Shown here piece by piece: positions 1 to 9,395 of a stretch of 64,000 nucleotides of DNA. The stretch's first letter is position 1. Each line of letters opens with the position of its first letter. This DNA comes from Leishmania infantum JPCM5 (lineage: Eukaryota; Euglenozoa; Kinetoplastea; Trypanosomatida; Trypanosomatidae). Both the position numbers and the translations under genes were made by a program. The stretch spans positions 1 through 64,000 of the forward strand of contig NC_009392.2 in NCBI RefSeq assembly GCF_000002875.2, given 5' to 3'. The notes under the pieces were generated by a model. It had not been told where the DNA came from. It did no database searches and was given only the letters and a program-made list of their open reading frames with translations.

Positions 1-35
1 AACCCTAACCCTAACCCTAACCCTAACCCTAACCA
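1..35. repeat. Terminal telomeric CCCTAA tract
   Basis: About six perfect copies of the hexamer at the very start of the window. This is the outermost tract captured, and the true chromosome end probably continues beyond it. Confidence 0.93.
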
Positions 36-130
36 GTACACCAGTACACCAGTACACCAGTACACCAGTACACCAGTACACCAGTACACCAGTACACCAG
101 TACACCAGCACACCAGTACACCAGTACACC
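33..130. repeat. Octamer array 1 (CCAGTACA)
   Basis: About twelve tandem octamers, with one variant carrying CCAGCACA near 107-114. The array joins the terminal hexamers to box copy 1. Confidence 0.93.
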
Positions 131-190
131 GTCACGCCCCCGTCCTGTTGGAGAGGGTGTCGCTGTGCAAGGAATCAGTGGAGAAAAAAA
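131..190 (+). repeat. Conserved subtelomeric box, copy 1
   Basis: A 60 bp non-tandem segment starting GTCACGCCCCCGTCC and ending in a seven-A run that leads straight into CCCTAA repeats. Copies at 588, 1566 and 1748 look identical or nearly so over the shared part. Confidence 0.9.
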
Positions 191-214
191 CCCTAACCCT
201 CACCCTAACCCTAA
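191..214. repeat. Short internal telomeric tract
   Basis: Four hexamers, one of them degenerate (CCCTCA), between box copy 1 and octamer array 2. Confidence 0.9.
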
Positions 215-587
215 CCAGTACACCAGTACACCAGTACACCAGTACACCAGTACACCAGTACACCAGTACACCAGTACACCAGTACACCAGTACACCAGTA
301 CACCAGTACACCAGTACACCAGTACACCAGTACACCAGTACACCAGTACACCAGTACACCAGTACACCAGTACACCAGTACACCAGTACACCAGTACACC
401 AGTACACCAGTACACCACCAGTACACCAGTACACCAGTACACCAGTACACCAGTACACCAGTACACCAGTACACCAGTACACCAGTACACCAGTACACCA
501 GTACACCAGTACACCAGTACACCAGTACACCAGTACACCAGTACACCAGTACACCAGTACACCAGTACACCAGTACACCAGTACACC
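213..587. repeat. Octamer array 2 (CCAGTACA)
   Basis: About 47 tandem octamers, almost perfect. A single 3 bp slip (ACCACCAG) near 416-421 shifts the phase. Because 8 bp times three is a 24 bp period, the array encodes an 8-residue repeat in every frame. Confidence 0.95.
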
Positions 588-647
588 GTCACGCCCCCGT
601 CCTGTTGGAGAGGGTGTCGCTGTGCAAGGAATCAGTGGAGAAAAAAA
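588..647 (+). repeat. Conserved subtelomeric box, copy 2
   Basis: Same 60 bp unit as at 131-190, again ending in an A-run fused to CCCTAA hexamers. Confidence 0.9.
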
Positions 648-726
648 CCCTAACCCTAACCCTAACCCTAACCCTAACCCTAACCCTAACCCTAACCCTA
701 ACCCTCACCCCAGCCCAACCCTAACC
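648..726. repeat. Internal telomeric tract
   Basis: About thirteen hexamers, the last few degenerate (CCCTCACCCCAGCCCAACCC). This points to an older, decaying tract. Confidence 0.9.
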
Positions 727-1565
727 AGTACACCAGTACACCAGTACACCAGTACACCAGTACACCAGTACACCAGTACACCAGTACACCAGTACACCAG
801 TACACCAGGACACCAGTACACCAGTACACCAGGACACCAGTACACAAAAAAACCCTTACACCAGTACACCACTACACCAGTACACTAGTCCACCACTACC
901 CAGTACACCAGTACACCAGTACACCAGTACACCAGTACACCAGTACACCAGTACACCAGTACACCAGTACACCAGTACACCAGTACACCAGTACACCAGT
1001 ACACCAGTACACCAGTACACCAGTACACCAGTACACCAGTACACCAGAACACCAGTACACCAGTACACCAGTACACCAGTACACCAGTACACTAGTACAC
1101 CAGTACACCAGTACACCAGTACACCAGTACACCAGTACACCAGTACACCAGTACACCAGTACACCAGTACACCAGTACACCAGTACACCAGTACACCAGT
1201 ACACCAGTACACCAGTACACCAGTACACCAGTACACCAGTACACCAGTACACCAGTACACCAGCACACCAGTACACCAGTACACCAGTACACCAGTACAC
1301 CAGTACACCAGTACACCAGTACACCAGTACACCAGTACACCAGTACACCAGTACACCAGTACACCAGTACACCAGTACACGAGTACACCAGTACACCAGC
1401 ACACCAGTACACCAGTACACCAGTACACCAGTACACCAGTACACCAGTACACCAGTACACCAGTACACCAGTACACCAGTACACCAGTACACCAGTACAC
1501 CAGTACACCAGTACACCAGTACACCAGTACACCAGTACACCAGTACACCAGTACACCAGTACACC
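727..1565. repeat. Octamer array 3 with degenerate centre
   Basis: Roughly 100 octamers. The stretch 808-905 is degenerate, with CCAGGACA variants, an A7 insertion and CCACTACA or CTAGTCCA forms. The remainder is nearly perfect. Scattered single-base variants at about 1048, 1093, 1263, 1381 and 1400 could serve as strain markers. Confidence 0.95.
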
Positions 1566-1625
1566 GTCACGCCCCCGTCCTGTTGGAGAGGGTGTCGCTG
1601 TGCAAGGAATCAGTGGAGAAAAAAA
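1566..1625 (+). repeat. Conserved subtelomeric box, copy 3
   Basis: Third copy of the ~60 bp unit, again joined to CCCTAA repeats on its right. Confidence 0.9.
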
Positions 1626-1722
1626 CCCTAACCCTAACCCTAACCCTAACCCTAACCCTAACCCTAACCCTAACCCTAACCCTAACCCTAACCCTAACCC
1701 TAACCCTAACCCTAACCCTAAC
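1626..1722. repeat. Longest internal telomeric tract
   Basis: Sixteen perfect hexamers. This is longer than the terminal tract present in the window and it sits 1.6 kb inside the end. Confidence 0.94.
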
Positions 1723-1747
1723 CAGTACACCAGTACACCAGTACACC
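1723..1747. repeat. Short octamer array 4
   Basis: Three octamers between the longest internal telomeric tract and the innermost box copy. Confidence 0.9.
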
Positions 1748-1800
1748 GTCACGCCCCCGTCCTGTTGGAGAGGGTGTCGCTGTGCAAGGAATCAGTGGAG
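1748..1800 (+). repeat. Conserved subtelomeric box, copy 4 (innermost)
   Basis: Matches the other copies up to CAGTGGAG. It then diverges (CGAAGAACCC) into unique sequence, so this copy marks the boundary between the repeat cassette and the chromosome body. Confidence 0.88.
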
Positions 1801-3206
1801 CGAAGAACCCTAACGCGTACCCGTTCCCGCCCCCGTATTCTACCCTTCCCTCGCTCTTGTCCCTGACCCGCTCCTTCGAGAATGTGCATCGGTGGTGTGA
1901 ATCGGTGTAAAGGAATGATCTATCCCCCATCTTTTTTTCTGTGAGGAAGTAGTGCATAGCCTTTTTCTATCAGAGCTGCTTTTCTGTGCCGTGCATCGGG
2001 GGACTGTTACGGCGAGAGCTTGGTGACGCAGTGGTTTTTTTGGTGGTCGGAAAAGGTGCCGTCGGCCGGTACTGGTAAGGAGTTGGCTCATTAGCAAGTT
2101 TTTTTTTCTCCTGGTTTTTTTTGTTTGGTACCCATGACCACTCCCAGAGGCGTTGTCCCGGTGTAGTTGGTGGTGCGTGGCCTTGTCCGTTGGGAAACAC
2201 CACTGCCTGTCGTCTTGATAGCTCACGAGTGATTTCACTGCGTAGGAATTCCTTGCGTTATTATATGTTTAGCTGAGGGCTGCGGCTCATATTCTCAGCT
2301 TTGCGGTGCTGCAGTGTGGCGTTGCACATCTGCAAGCGACACCAGTTTCAAAAAGGGCGACTATGATTTTGCAGCCGGCGATTTGGATGCTGAAAACGTG
2401 AGGACAGAAGTTTGCAGCCGTGTTGGGTCCACCGGCGTGTTGGTGGTCTCCATTTTGCGGGATCGAGCACCTTTCGCAGCGCTGCTGCTTCAACAAGCAC
2501 GTATGAAGCGTTATCATGGCTGTTCTCCTCCCGCCTGCACCGCAGTTGGTGACACGCTGCCGGCTCTAATGTCGTTAACTGCCTAGTGGGTTTATTATTT
2601 CATGGGCATATATCGGGCAATGTGATACCCTTGTGTCGCGCAAGGGACCAATAATGACGGAATCTCTTACGAGGCGGCTTTGAGGAGCACCATGGTGTTA
2701 GTTGAAGGAAAAACACCCCCCTCCCACCGGCCTTTTTCATGCCATCACTCTTTTCAGTGCCGTGCGCGCGCGGAAGTTGTGCTATTATTATTTCGCTCTC
2801 TTCTAATACTAGTTGGGATATTTTAGTGTGCAATTACGCCTCCAAAGCTGCTGCTGCAACCTAGTGTCAGAGTGGTCTCTAGATAGAGCCTGTGCGTTTT
2901 TGCCCGCGATATGGTGTCTGCCACCTGTTCGGCTGTAGATGAAGTGAAAAGGTAATTAGTGCTCATCAGCTTGTTCTACACTGAACTGGGATGCTGATTC
3001 GTGCCTCAAAGGGCAATGATGATCTTGATGCGCGAGTTACACCTAGCGGAACTCGTGTGAGGACTTGTACACCTAATTCTTCTGACATGTCCTTGTGATC
3101 CAATTTCTGCTGTTGTCAGTTGGACGATTCTGGTGCCGTTGCAGGTAGTGCTTATCCTCTACGTGTAGGAGACGTGCGTACTCACCCGTACGTCGACGAT
3201 TGTGAG

Positions 3207-3227
3207 GCTCGGCTTTGGAAGCCGAGC
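3207..3227. other. Perfect 9 bp hairpin
   Basis: GCTCGGCTT and AAGCCGAGC flank a TGG loop. It sits in the gene-free zone upstream of the first gene. No function is known. Confidence 0.6.
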
Positions 3228-4607
3228 GGGATGTTGTATGTGCTTTTGAGGCCTCCGTGCACTTGTGTAGCATAGAGTTGCTCACAGCGGGTGGAAGGGA
3301 GCGAAACTGGTATTCTTTGCGTTCGCTGTTCTCAGGATTGAACTATTGTGGTGAGGGCTGTCATTGTTCTTGTGTTCGTATGAGACTTGCCGGATGATGG
3401 GGGTTTTGCGATGGGAGCTGCAGCAACTTCGACGCTGAGTGCAGGTTTTTCGATAAGGGATGCCAGGCTGGCAGTTGCGGCGCCGACTCTGACAGGTATT
3501 CCTGAGCGACGGCTTCTCTTGTGTGCCGGTCTGTGGAAAAAATCAGCTAAGTGCACAGGTGACGGCGAGCGCCATTTCGAATGCTGGCGGTGGTGTGTAT
3601 CGCTCGTAGTGAAAGTCACACTCACAGTTTCGGTTTTCTGCTAGGCTTGTTTATTTTGCCATATAGTTTTGCAGAGCGTCTTTCCGGCGCTGTCTCTGAG
3701 CAAAGGCTTGTTCTGTCCTCGCTGAGTAGATTTATGAAGGTGTGCTCGTTAAGTGCAGTGTCTCTGCCCTACTCAAGTGTACAGAAGAATGGTGAATTCA
3801 TACGTCACCTGGATGAAAATTTTTGTCGAATCGCTTCATAGGAGGATAAGCTTCTGGATTCTGTGACAGTCTCGTAAAAGTTATACACTGCTGTGTAGAG
3901 GATGTGTGAAAACCGTCGTTGGACGTGTGCGAGGTATAAATGATTTAGATATTTTTTTTTCTAGATTGTGTACATATCTGCTTTTCCATGTGGACAGGTG
4001 CTCTCTGCGAAAGAAAAGCTATATCTCAAAGCATTTTTTTTTAATTAAAAAAGGTAAAAGTATAAAGAGGAACCTTCTTTTCTTGGACCGTCGGTGGAGC
4101 ACTGAGACGATATGTCGTTGTGGGGAGATGGAGGGAGGGGATCTGCACTGCTTGTTGTCGTTGTTCAAGCGACCTTTTTTACAGTGGCTTAGCGGATTTT
4201 ATCTGTTCAAACATTTTTTCTTGATGGAGAAGAGGAGTTTTAGGTCCGTGTTTGTATCTGGAAAGGCGAAGAGACGCTAGTGTGGTCGAGCAGCGTCGGT
4301 TAGTGGAAAGGGAATCTGTGGCAACCACGTTTTTTTTTTTGAATACTTAAAACATAAAATATAGTGTGCGTACCCATCTGAACCCCCCTAGTGTATCGTG
4401 CCTGCGTCCTTTTTTTTCACTGTGTGAAACAGCTTTTTCCGGAATAGAATTTATTATTCATGCACTCGTGTTGTTGTAAGTCTCTGGTTCTCCTTCAGCA
4501 CAATTAGCGAAAGGTGGAGGTTTGATGAAAGACTTTTTGGGAAGCTCCGTGATGGAGCTGCGAAGAATGCCCTTGCGAAAGTATGCTTTGCGTTAGTGCC
4601 TCTAGCC

Positions 4608-4675
4608 AGGTTTTTCGGTGCTTATCTCTTACGTCCTTTCTACACCTCGCTTTCGTTGTCTTCGTCCTTTCTGAG
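4608..4675 (+). promoter_or_regulatory. Polypyrimidine tract and AG acceptor for SMC3
   Basis: A long T/C-rich run ends at AG 4674-4675, the first AG after the run. A spliced leader added here would give a 5' UTR of about 116 nt before ATG 4792. Confidence 0.5.
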
Positions 4676-4791
4676 AAGCCTCATAGAGCATCATTTCACG
4701 GAGGAGTGAAAATCATAGAGTACCCTTTCGAGAAGAGAGCTGGACATCAAAAAGGTAAGATAAAAGAAAAGACAAAGAGCAGAGGGACGAA

Positions 4792-7700
4792 ATGTTCATC
4801 AAGAACATTATCATATCCGGTTTTCGCTCCTATCGCGAGCAATCGTTTCCAGATGGACTTTCCCCCAAAACAAACGTGATTGTAGGCAAGAACGGTTCTG
4901 GAAAGTCGAACTTCTTTGCCGCTATTCAGTTTGTGCTGAACGAGAAATTCGCCAACTTGCGCGCTGCAGAGCGGAAGGAACTTTTTCACGTGGGCAGTGG
5001 GAGGCCGGCGCTGTCTGTCTTTGTGGAAATCGTGTTCGATAACTCGGATGGTAGGCTTGTCATTCCGGGCCGTGCGGAGGAGCCGGAGGTACGGATTCGC
5101 CGCACGATCGGCCTAAAGCAGGATGAGTTTCGCGTGAACGATCGCAAGTTCTCGGCGTCTGACGTCCACCAGCTTCTGGAGAGTGCTGGCTTCTCCTCCA
5201 GCAACCCTTACTATGTTGTGGAGCAGGGGAAGATTGTGAGTTTGGTGAACATGAGCGAGGAAGAGCGCTACCAGCTCATCAAGGATGTTGCGGGGACGAA
5301 AGTGTACGATGCGCGACGTGCGGAGAGCGAGCACATCCTTGCGGAGACGAAGGGAAAGCAAGGCCAGATCACAGAGTCGATCGGGGAGCTGCAGAGGCGC
5401 CTAAAGGAGCTGGAGTCCGAGACGGCGGAGCTGAAGCAGTACGAAGAGGCGGATCGGGAAAAAAAGTGCATTGAGTACTGCATTTTCAATTCTGAGCTGG
5501 AAGCGGCAAACGATGCGTTGCTGAAGGTGGAGGAAGAGTGGAACAAGCAATCCACGCTGTTTAACAAATCGCAAGATGTCGACGAAGCCTCGGAGCAGAA
5601 AATATCGAATTTCTCGCAGAAGATCATGGACATTTCTACCGACATTGCCCGTCTGGAGATGGAGAGGATTGCTGTTGCGAAGGATATGGCTGCTCTGACG
5701 AGTAAGCAGGCGGTTGTGGAGCTGGACGCCAGTGAGGCTGCAGGGAGATTTGCCCGCAACAACCGGGAACTTGAGGCACTCTGTAGGGAGGATCGAGAGC
5801 TTAGCGCGACCATCCAGACGGTCGCCGCCGACATTGAAAAGAAGAAATCACTGTTCCACTCGAGCGAAGAGGCGGCGAACAAAAAGGCTGCCGAGGTGGA
5901 GGCTCAGCGCAAGGTTCTCGAGCGGCTGCAGGAGCGTCGTAACCGAACCAAACTCTTCAGGAGCAAAGTGGAGCGCGACAAGTGGGTGAGGGGCGAAATA
6001 CAGAAAAACGAAGATTCTATCCGAAAATCGCAGGAAGAGCTGGTTTCGGTTTGCCGTGAAATGGAACTGGTGGAAAAGGAAGCGGCTGCGTTGTCGAAGG
6101 AGATTTCCGCACCAAATCTGGCTACTGCCGATGTGGATCAGAGTTTGCGGGACCACGATGAGCGAATCAAGGCCGCACTCTGCCAACGAGACCAGCTAAA
6201 CCATCAGCGGCGGCAGTTATGGCAGTCGGTGCACAGGCAGGAAAGTGTGGTTCAGCGGCTCGACGAGGAGTTGCGAAACGCGAAGCAGCTGTGGGAGCGG
6301 GCTGTTCGCCAAGATATACGTCAGGGGCTCCAATCTCTTTCAGAGGTCCTTCACGACTTGAGAAATCCGGTGCTATCTGCCGCCGTGCAGGGTCCGCTGA
6401 TCGACCTTATTGAGGTGGCGGACGGTTACAAAACGGCTGTGGAAATCACAGCGGGTAACACACTCTTCAATGTTGTTGTGGACTCGTTCGAGGTGAGCAC
6501 GATTCTGCTCGCTGAGATGAACAAGCGACGGAAACCTGGCCGTGTTTCGTTTTTCCCGTTGGACACATGCAGCGGGAAGGCTTTGGACATTGCCACAACA
6601 CCGGAGTGCTCGCCGCTGCTGTCTAAGATCAAGTACGACACGCGCTTCAAGGGTGTGGTGGCTGAGGTCTTTGGGAGGACGGCCGTCGTTGCCTCGCTGG
6701 AAACGGCGGCCACGATGGTGGGCAAGCTGCAGTGGGACGTCATCACGGTGGACGGCGACCAGCTGGGGCGCAAGGGCGGAATCACGGGTGGCTTCATTGA
6801 CAAGCGCCACATGAAGCTTCCTCTTCGCGAGCGCGAAAGGGAGCTGGCCGCCGACCGTCAGACAGCACGCGCAAAGCTGGACGGCCTGTGCCAGGAGGTG
6901 GCCACAGTGGAGCAGAGCATCACGGAGGTGCTCAACGAGCTTGAGGCGCTTCGCAATCAGAACATGTCGACGGAGCGGGAAGCGGATGCCCGGTTGCGAG
7001 AGACGCGCCTGATGGAGGATCGTCGATCTTGCCTGGCGACTCTGAAGTCGAACTTGGTGGCAACCAAGAAGGCGGTAGAGAGTTCCATTGCGGCGGCGAC
7101 GGAAACAGTGCGGGAGCTGAAGAGGGAGCTCTCTGACGAATTCAAGAGCGCATGGACGCCAGAGGACGAGAAGAGGCTAGAGCAGCTGACAGAAGAAGTG
7201 GCTGCCGCTCGCGTGGCGTCGTCTGAGATGCAGGCAAGTACACTGCAACTGGCTACCGAGGTTCAGCTTCTGGAGGACACTGCGCGGCACGTGGAGCGGC
7301 GTAAGGCGGTTGTCGCTGACCGCATCCGCGAGCTGAGCTGGTCGAGGCATGCCGGTAGCATAGCGGGTGGAGAAGAGGCTGCTGTGAAGGCCGAGTTCGA
7401 GTTGCTTTCGCAGCGGCTGCAGAGTATCGACCATGACTTGGAGCAAGAAGCTCGCGAGCGCGAGAAGCTGCAGTCGCAGCTCGATGCGTTGACATCGAAG
7501 CGGCTGGGCGCGGCGCGGAGCTTGCAGGAGCGCAAGGACGTCGCGGACAGGACGCAGATGCAGCGGAGTGTGCTAGTGCAGCGCCGCGATGAGGCGCTGC
7601 AGAAGATCCGACAGCTAGGAGTGCTGCCTCAGGCGGTTGCCAAGTTTGAGTCGGCGTCTCTCGGGAAGCTGATGTACCACTTGAAGGCAGCCAATGAGAA

Positions 7701-8388
7701 ACTCAAGGCCTTGTCGCATGTGAACCGCAAGGCTGTCGACCAGTACGCGACCCTCCAGGAGGCTATGAAAGACCTAACGTCGCAGCAGGAGACACTGGCC
7801 AAAGAACTGGACAGCATTCACGAACTGATGGAACACTTGGACGCAAAGAAGGAGGAGGCCATTGAGCGCACGTACAAGCAGGTTCAGTACCAGTTTGAGG
7901 AGGTTTTTAAACAGCTCGTAGGTGTGGAGAGCTGCTCGGCGGAGCTGCAGCTTGTCGCGTCTGCCGCGCCGAACAAGAAGGAGGACCCGTACACTGGCGC
8001 ACGTATCAAGGTGTCGTTTGGTCTTGGAAACCCTGTCAGCCACCTGGACCAGCTTAGTGGCGGGCAGAAGTCTCTTGTCGCTTTGGCGCTCATCTTTGCG
8101 ATCCAGCGCTGCGACCCTGCTCCGTTCTACCTGTTTGACGAAATCGATGCCGCTCTCGATGCGGAGTACCGCACATCTGTAGCGAACATGATGGCGCGTC
8201 AGTCCGGCGAGTGCCAGTTCCTCGTGGCAACCTTCAAGACGGAACTCCTGGACGTAGCGGACAAGGTGCTCGGCATTTTCTTCCACAACAAGATGAGCCG
8301 CATCCAGGCCATTGCGAGGGAGGAGGGTGTGAGGCTGCTGAAGCAGGCAGCACTTGAGGATCGCAAGCGTTCCCGCGAAGTCGAGTAG
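4792..8388 (+). CDS. SMC3: SMC3 cohesin core subunit
   Basis: A 1198-residue SMC ATPase, the usual length for SMC3, which pairs with SMC1 and a kleisin in the cohesin ring that holds sister chromatids together. The N-terminal head carries Walker A GKNGSGKS at 32-39. A long coiled coil follows, then a hinge at about 525-690, the return coil, the ABC signature LSGGQ at 1088-1092 and Walker B FYLFDEID at 1112-1119. The N-terminal motif NPYYVVEQGKI closely matches SMC3 rather than SMC1, 2 or 4. In the loop where opisthokont SMC3 has two adjacent acetylated lysines (IGAKKDQ in human), this protein has IGLKQDE, so only K109 remains and Q110 replaces the second. ATG 4792 is chosen because it begins the conserved MFIKNIIISGF strand. 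It is the first gene of the transcription unit. Confidence 0.97.
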   Translation: MFIKNIIISGFRSYREQSFPDGLSPKTNVIVGKNGSGKSNFFAAIQFVLNEKFANLRAAERKELFHVGSGRPALSVFVEIVFDNSDGRLVIPGRAEEPEVRIRRTIGLKQDEFRVNDRKFSASDVHQLLESAGFSSSNPYYVVEQGKIVSLVNMSEEERYQLIKDVAGTKVYDARRAESEHILAETKGKQGQITESIGELQRRLKELESETAELKQYEEADREKKCIEYCIFNSELEAANDALLKVEEEWNKQSTLFNKSQDVDEASEQKISNFSQKIMDISTDIARLEMERIAVAKDMAALTSKQAVVELDASEAAGRFARNNRELEALCREDRELSATIQTVAADIEKKKSLFHSSEEAANKKAAEVEAQRKVLERLQERRNRTKLFRSKVERDKWVRGEIQKNEDSIRKSQEELVSVCREMELVEKEAAALSKEISAPNLATADVDQSLRDHDERIKAALCQRDQLNHQRRQLWQSVHRQESVVQRLDEELRNAKQLWERAVRQDIRQGLQSLSEVLHDLRNPVLSAAVQGPLIDLIEVADGYKTAVEITAGNTLFNVVVDSFEVSTILLAEMNKRRKPGRVSFFPLDTCSGKALDIATTPECSPLLSKIKYDTRFKGVVAEVFGRTAVVASLETAATMVGKLQWDVITVDGDQLGRKGGITGGFIDKRHMKLPLRERERELAADRQTARAKLDGLCQEVATVEQSITEVLNELEALRNQNMSTEREADARLRETRLMEDRRSCLATLKSNLVATKKAVESSIAAATETVRELKRELSDEFKSAWTPEDEKRLEQLTEEVAAARVASSEMQASTLQLATEVQLLEDTARHVERRKAVVADRIRELSWSRHAGSIAGGEEAAVKAEFELLSQRLQSIDHDLEQEAREREKLQSQLDALTSKRLGAARSLQERKDVADRTQMQRSVLVQRRDEALQKIRQLGVLPQAVAKFESASLGKLMYHLKAANEKLKALSHVNRKAVDQYATLQEAMKDLTSQQETLAKELDSIHELMEHLDAKKEEAIERTYKQVQYQFEEVFKQLVGVESCSAELQLVASAAPNKKEDPYTGARIKVSFGLGNPVSHLDQLSGGQKSLVALALIFAIQRCDPAPFYLFDEIDAALDAEYRTSVANMMARQSGECQFLVATFKTELLDVADKVLGIFFHNKMSRIQAIAREEGVRLLKQAALEDRKRSREVE

Positions 8389-9395
8389 GTGCTTTCCTGC
8401 CGTGGTGCATGATGACGGTTCTGTGCAACACGAAACGGAAAGAAAACCGAAAAAGACATGCGCATCCGCGGTTGCAAGGATGGCGCCGTTTTGATTACGG
8501 CATGTGTGCGTTCACATTTGTGGTTTTCGTGCAGCTATTCAGAAACGACCTCGTTTGGTTTCACTTTTTGTTTTCTCTGCTCTCTTCCCCTGATGTGCCC
8601 GCGTTTCGCCGCCTCTGAAGTGTGACCGTAACTAGCACACGGGCCATAGACTCATAGAGTATCAGACGCCTTTTCTGCATATAAGCACGCCTGTCAGTGT
8701 ATGTGCGGATGCGCGCGCCTAAAGAAGACATCAACTCAGACTCCATAGACCACTTTCTTTTTCTTTGGCTCTTTTTTGTTGTGTTGGTTTTCAGCTGTTT
8801 TCTGGTGTTTCTCTCCTTGTGCCCCTCGGAGGCCGGGTGAGCGACGTACCGGAAGGCGACTTGGTTTCTTTTTTTTTTCGGCTTTTTTTCTATTAGCGGT
8901 GGTGCCGGCTGCAGTGCATTTCTGTTTCACCTCGAGGATACTTAGCACGCTGTGCGCTTCTTTTGATATGACCTGAACTGATGAAAACAAGAAACAAGTA
9001 GCAGACGTGATTGCAAACACCGAGTGTGCCAGCCACTAGCGCCACTCTGCTTTTTTTTTCTCTGCGTTGGAAGAGGCCATGTGAAAATGCGGCGAAGGTG
9101 TTCGTGACATTCATGATGCCGTGGTCGCCAGAATGGACAGCGGCTCGGTGTTTCTCTCTCGCTGTTTCCGTTTTGGGGTGCCATACGAGCAGCTTCTGAG
9201 AACCTCTCTTCGCTTCTCTGCTCCTGCTCTGAAGACGCCGTGGGCCGTTTACTCCAACTCTGCTCTTGGCCTTGGTTTTCACAGAGCGGCGACGATTGTG
9301 CGTAGCTGGGTGGCGAAACACACACGTTTTTAGGATCTCTGCCCCCAGACTCTGGAGCATATTGCTGCTTCTGCGGTCACAAGTGTATCTTTGAG
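8389..9395. other. Intergenic spacer, SMC3 to Siva-like gene
   Basis: Contains T-rich runs at about 8751-8790, 8867-8892 and 9050-9062. Candidate acceptor AGs lie at 9072-9073 and 9233-9234. No gene is seen. Confidence 0.7.

Larger units (their letters stand above)
1..1815. repeat. Telomere and subtelomeric composite array
   Basis: Three elements alternate: the telomeric hexamer CCCTAA (TTAGGG on the other strand), long arrays of the octamer CCAGTACA, and a ~60 bp unique box. The C-rich telomeric strand on + at base 1 places the chromosome terminus at the left. The octamer matches in form the TG-rich octamers and conserved boxes described for Leishmania telomere-associated sequence (LCTAS); that identification is from memory. 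All long open frames here (YWCTGVLV or STPVHQYT peptides on either strand) are repeat artefacts. The last box copy loses its adjoining telomeric tract near 1801-1815, which marks the inner edge. Confidence 0.95.
1816..4791. other. Gene-free region; likely transcription start zone
   Basis: Nearly 3 kb without a convincing gene. It is more AT-rich than the rest of the window, especially 3900-4450, and has many T runs. Open frames of 60-124 codons occur on both strands, but none has recognisable domains or coding-type composition. Because it precedes the first + strand gene next to the telomere, it probably holds the dispersed RNA polymerase II start of the unit; this is inference. A perfect hairpin lies at 3207-3227. 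Confidence 0.6.

Noticed and set aside
132..1730. Long open frames on both strands in the subtelomere
   Set aside because: They translate the octamer or hexamer repeats in every frame and encode only 8-residue or dipeptide repeats.
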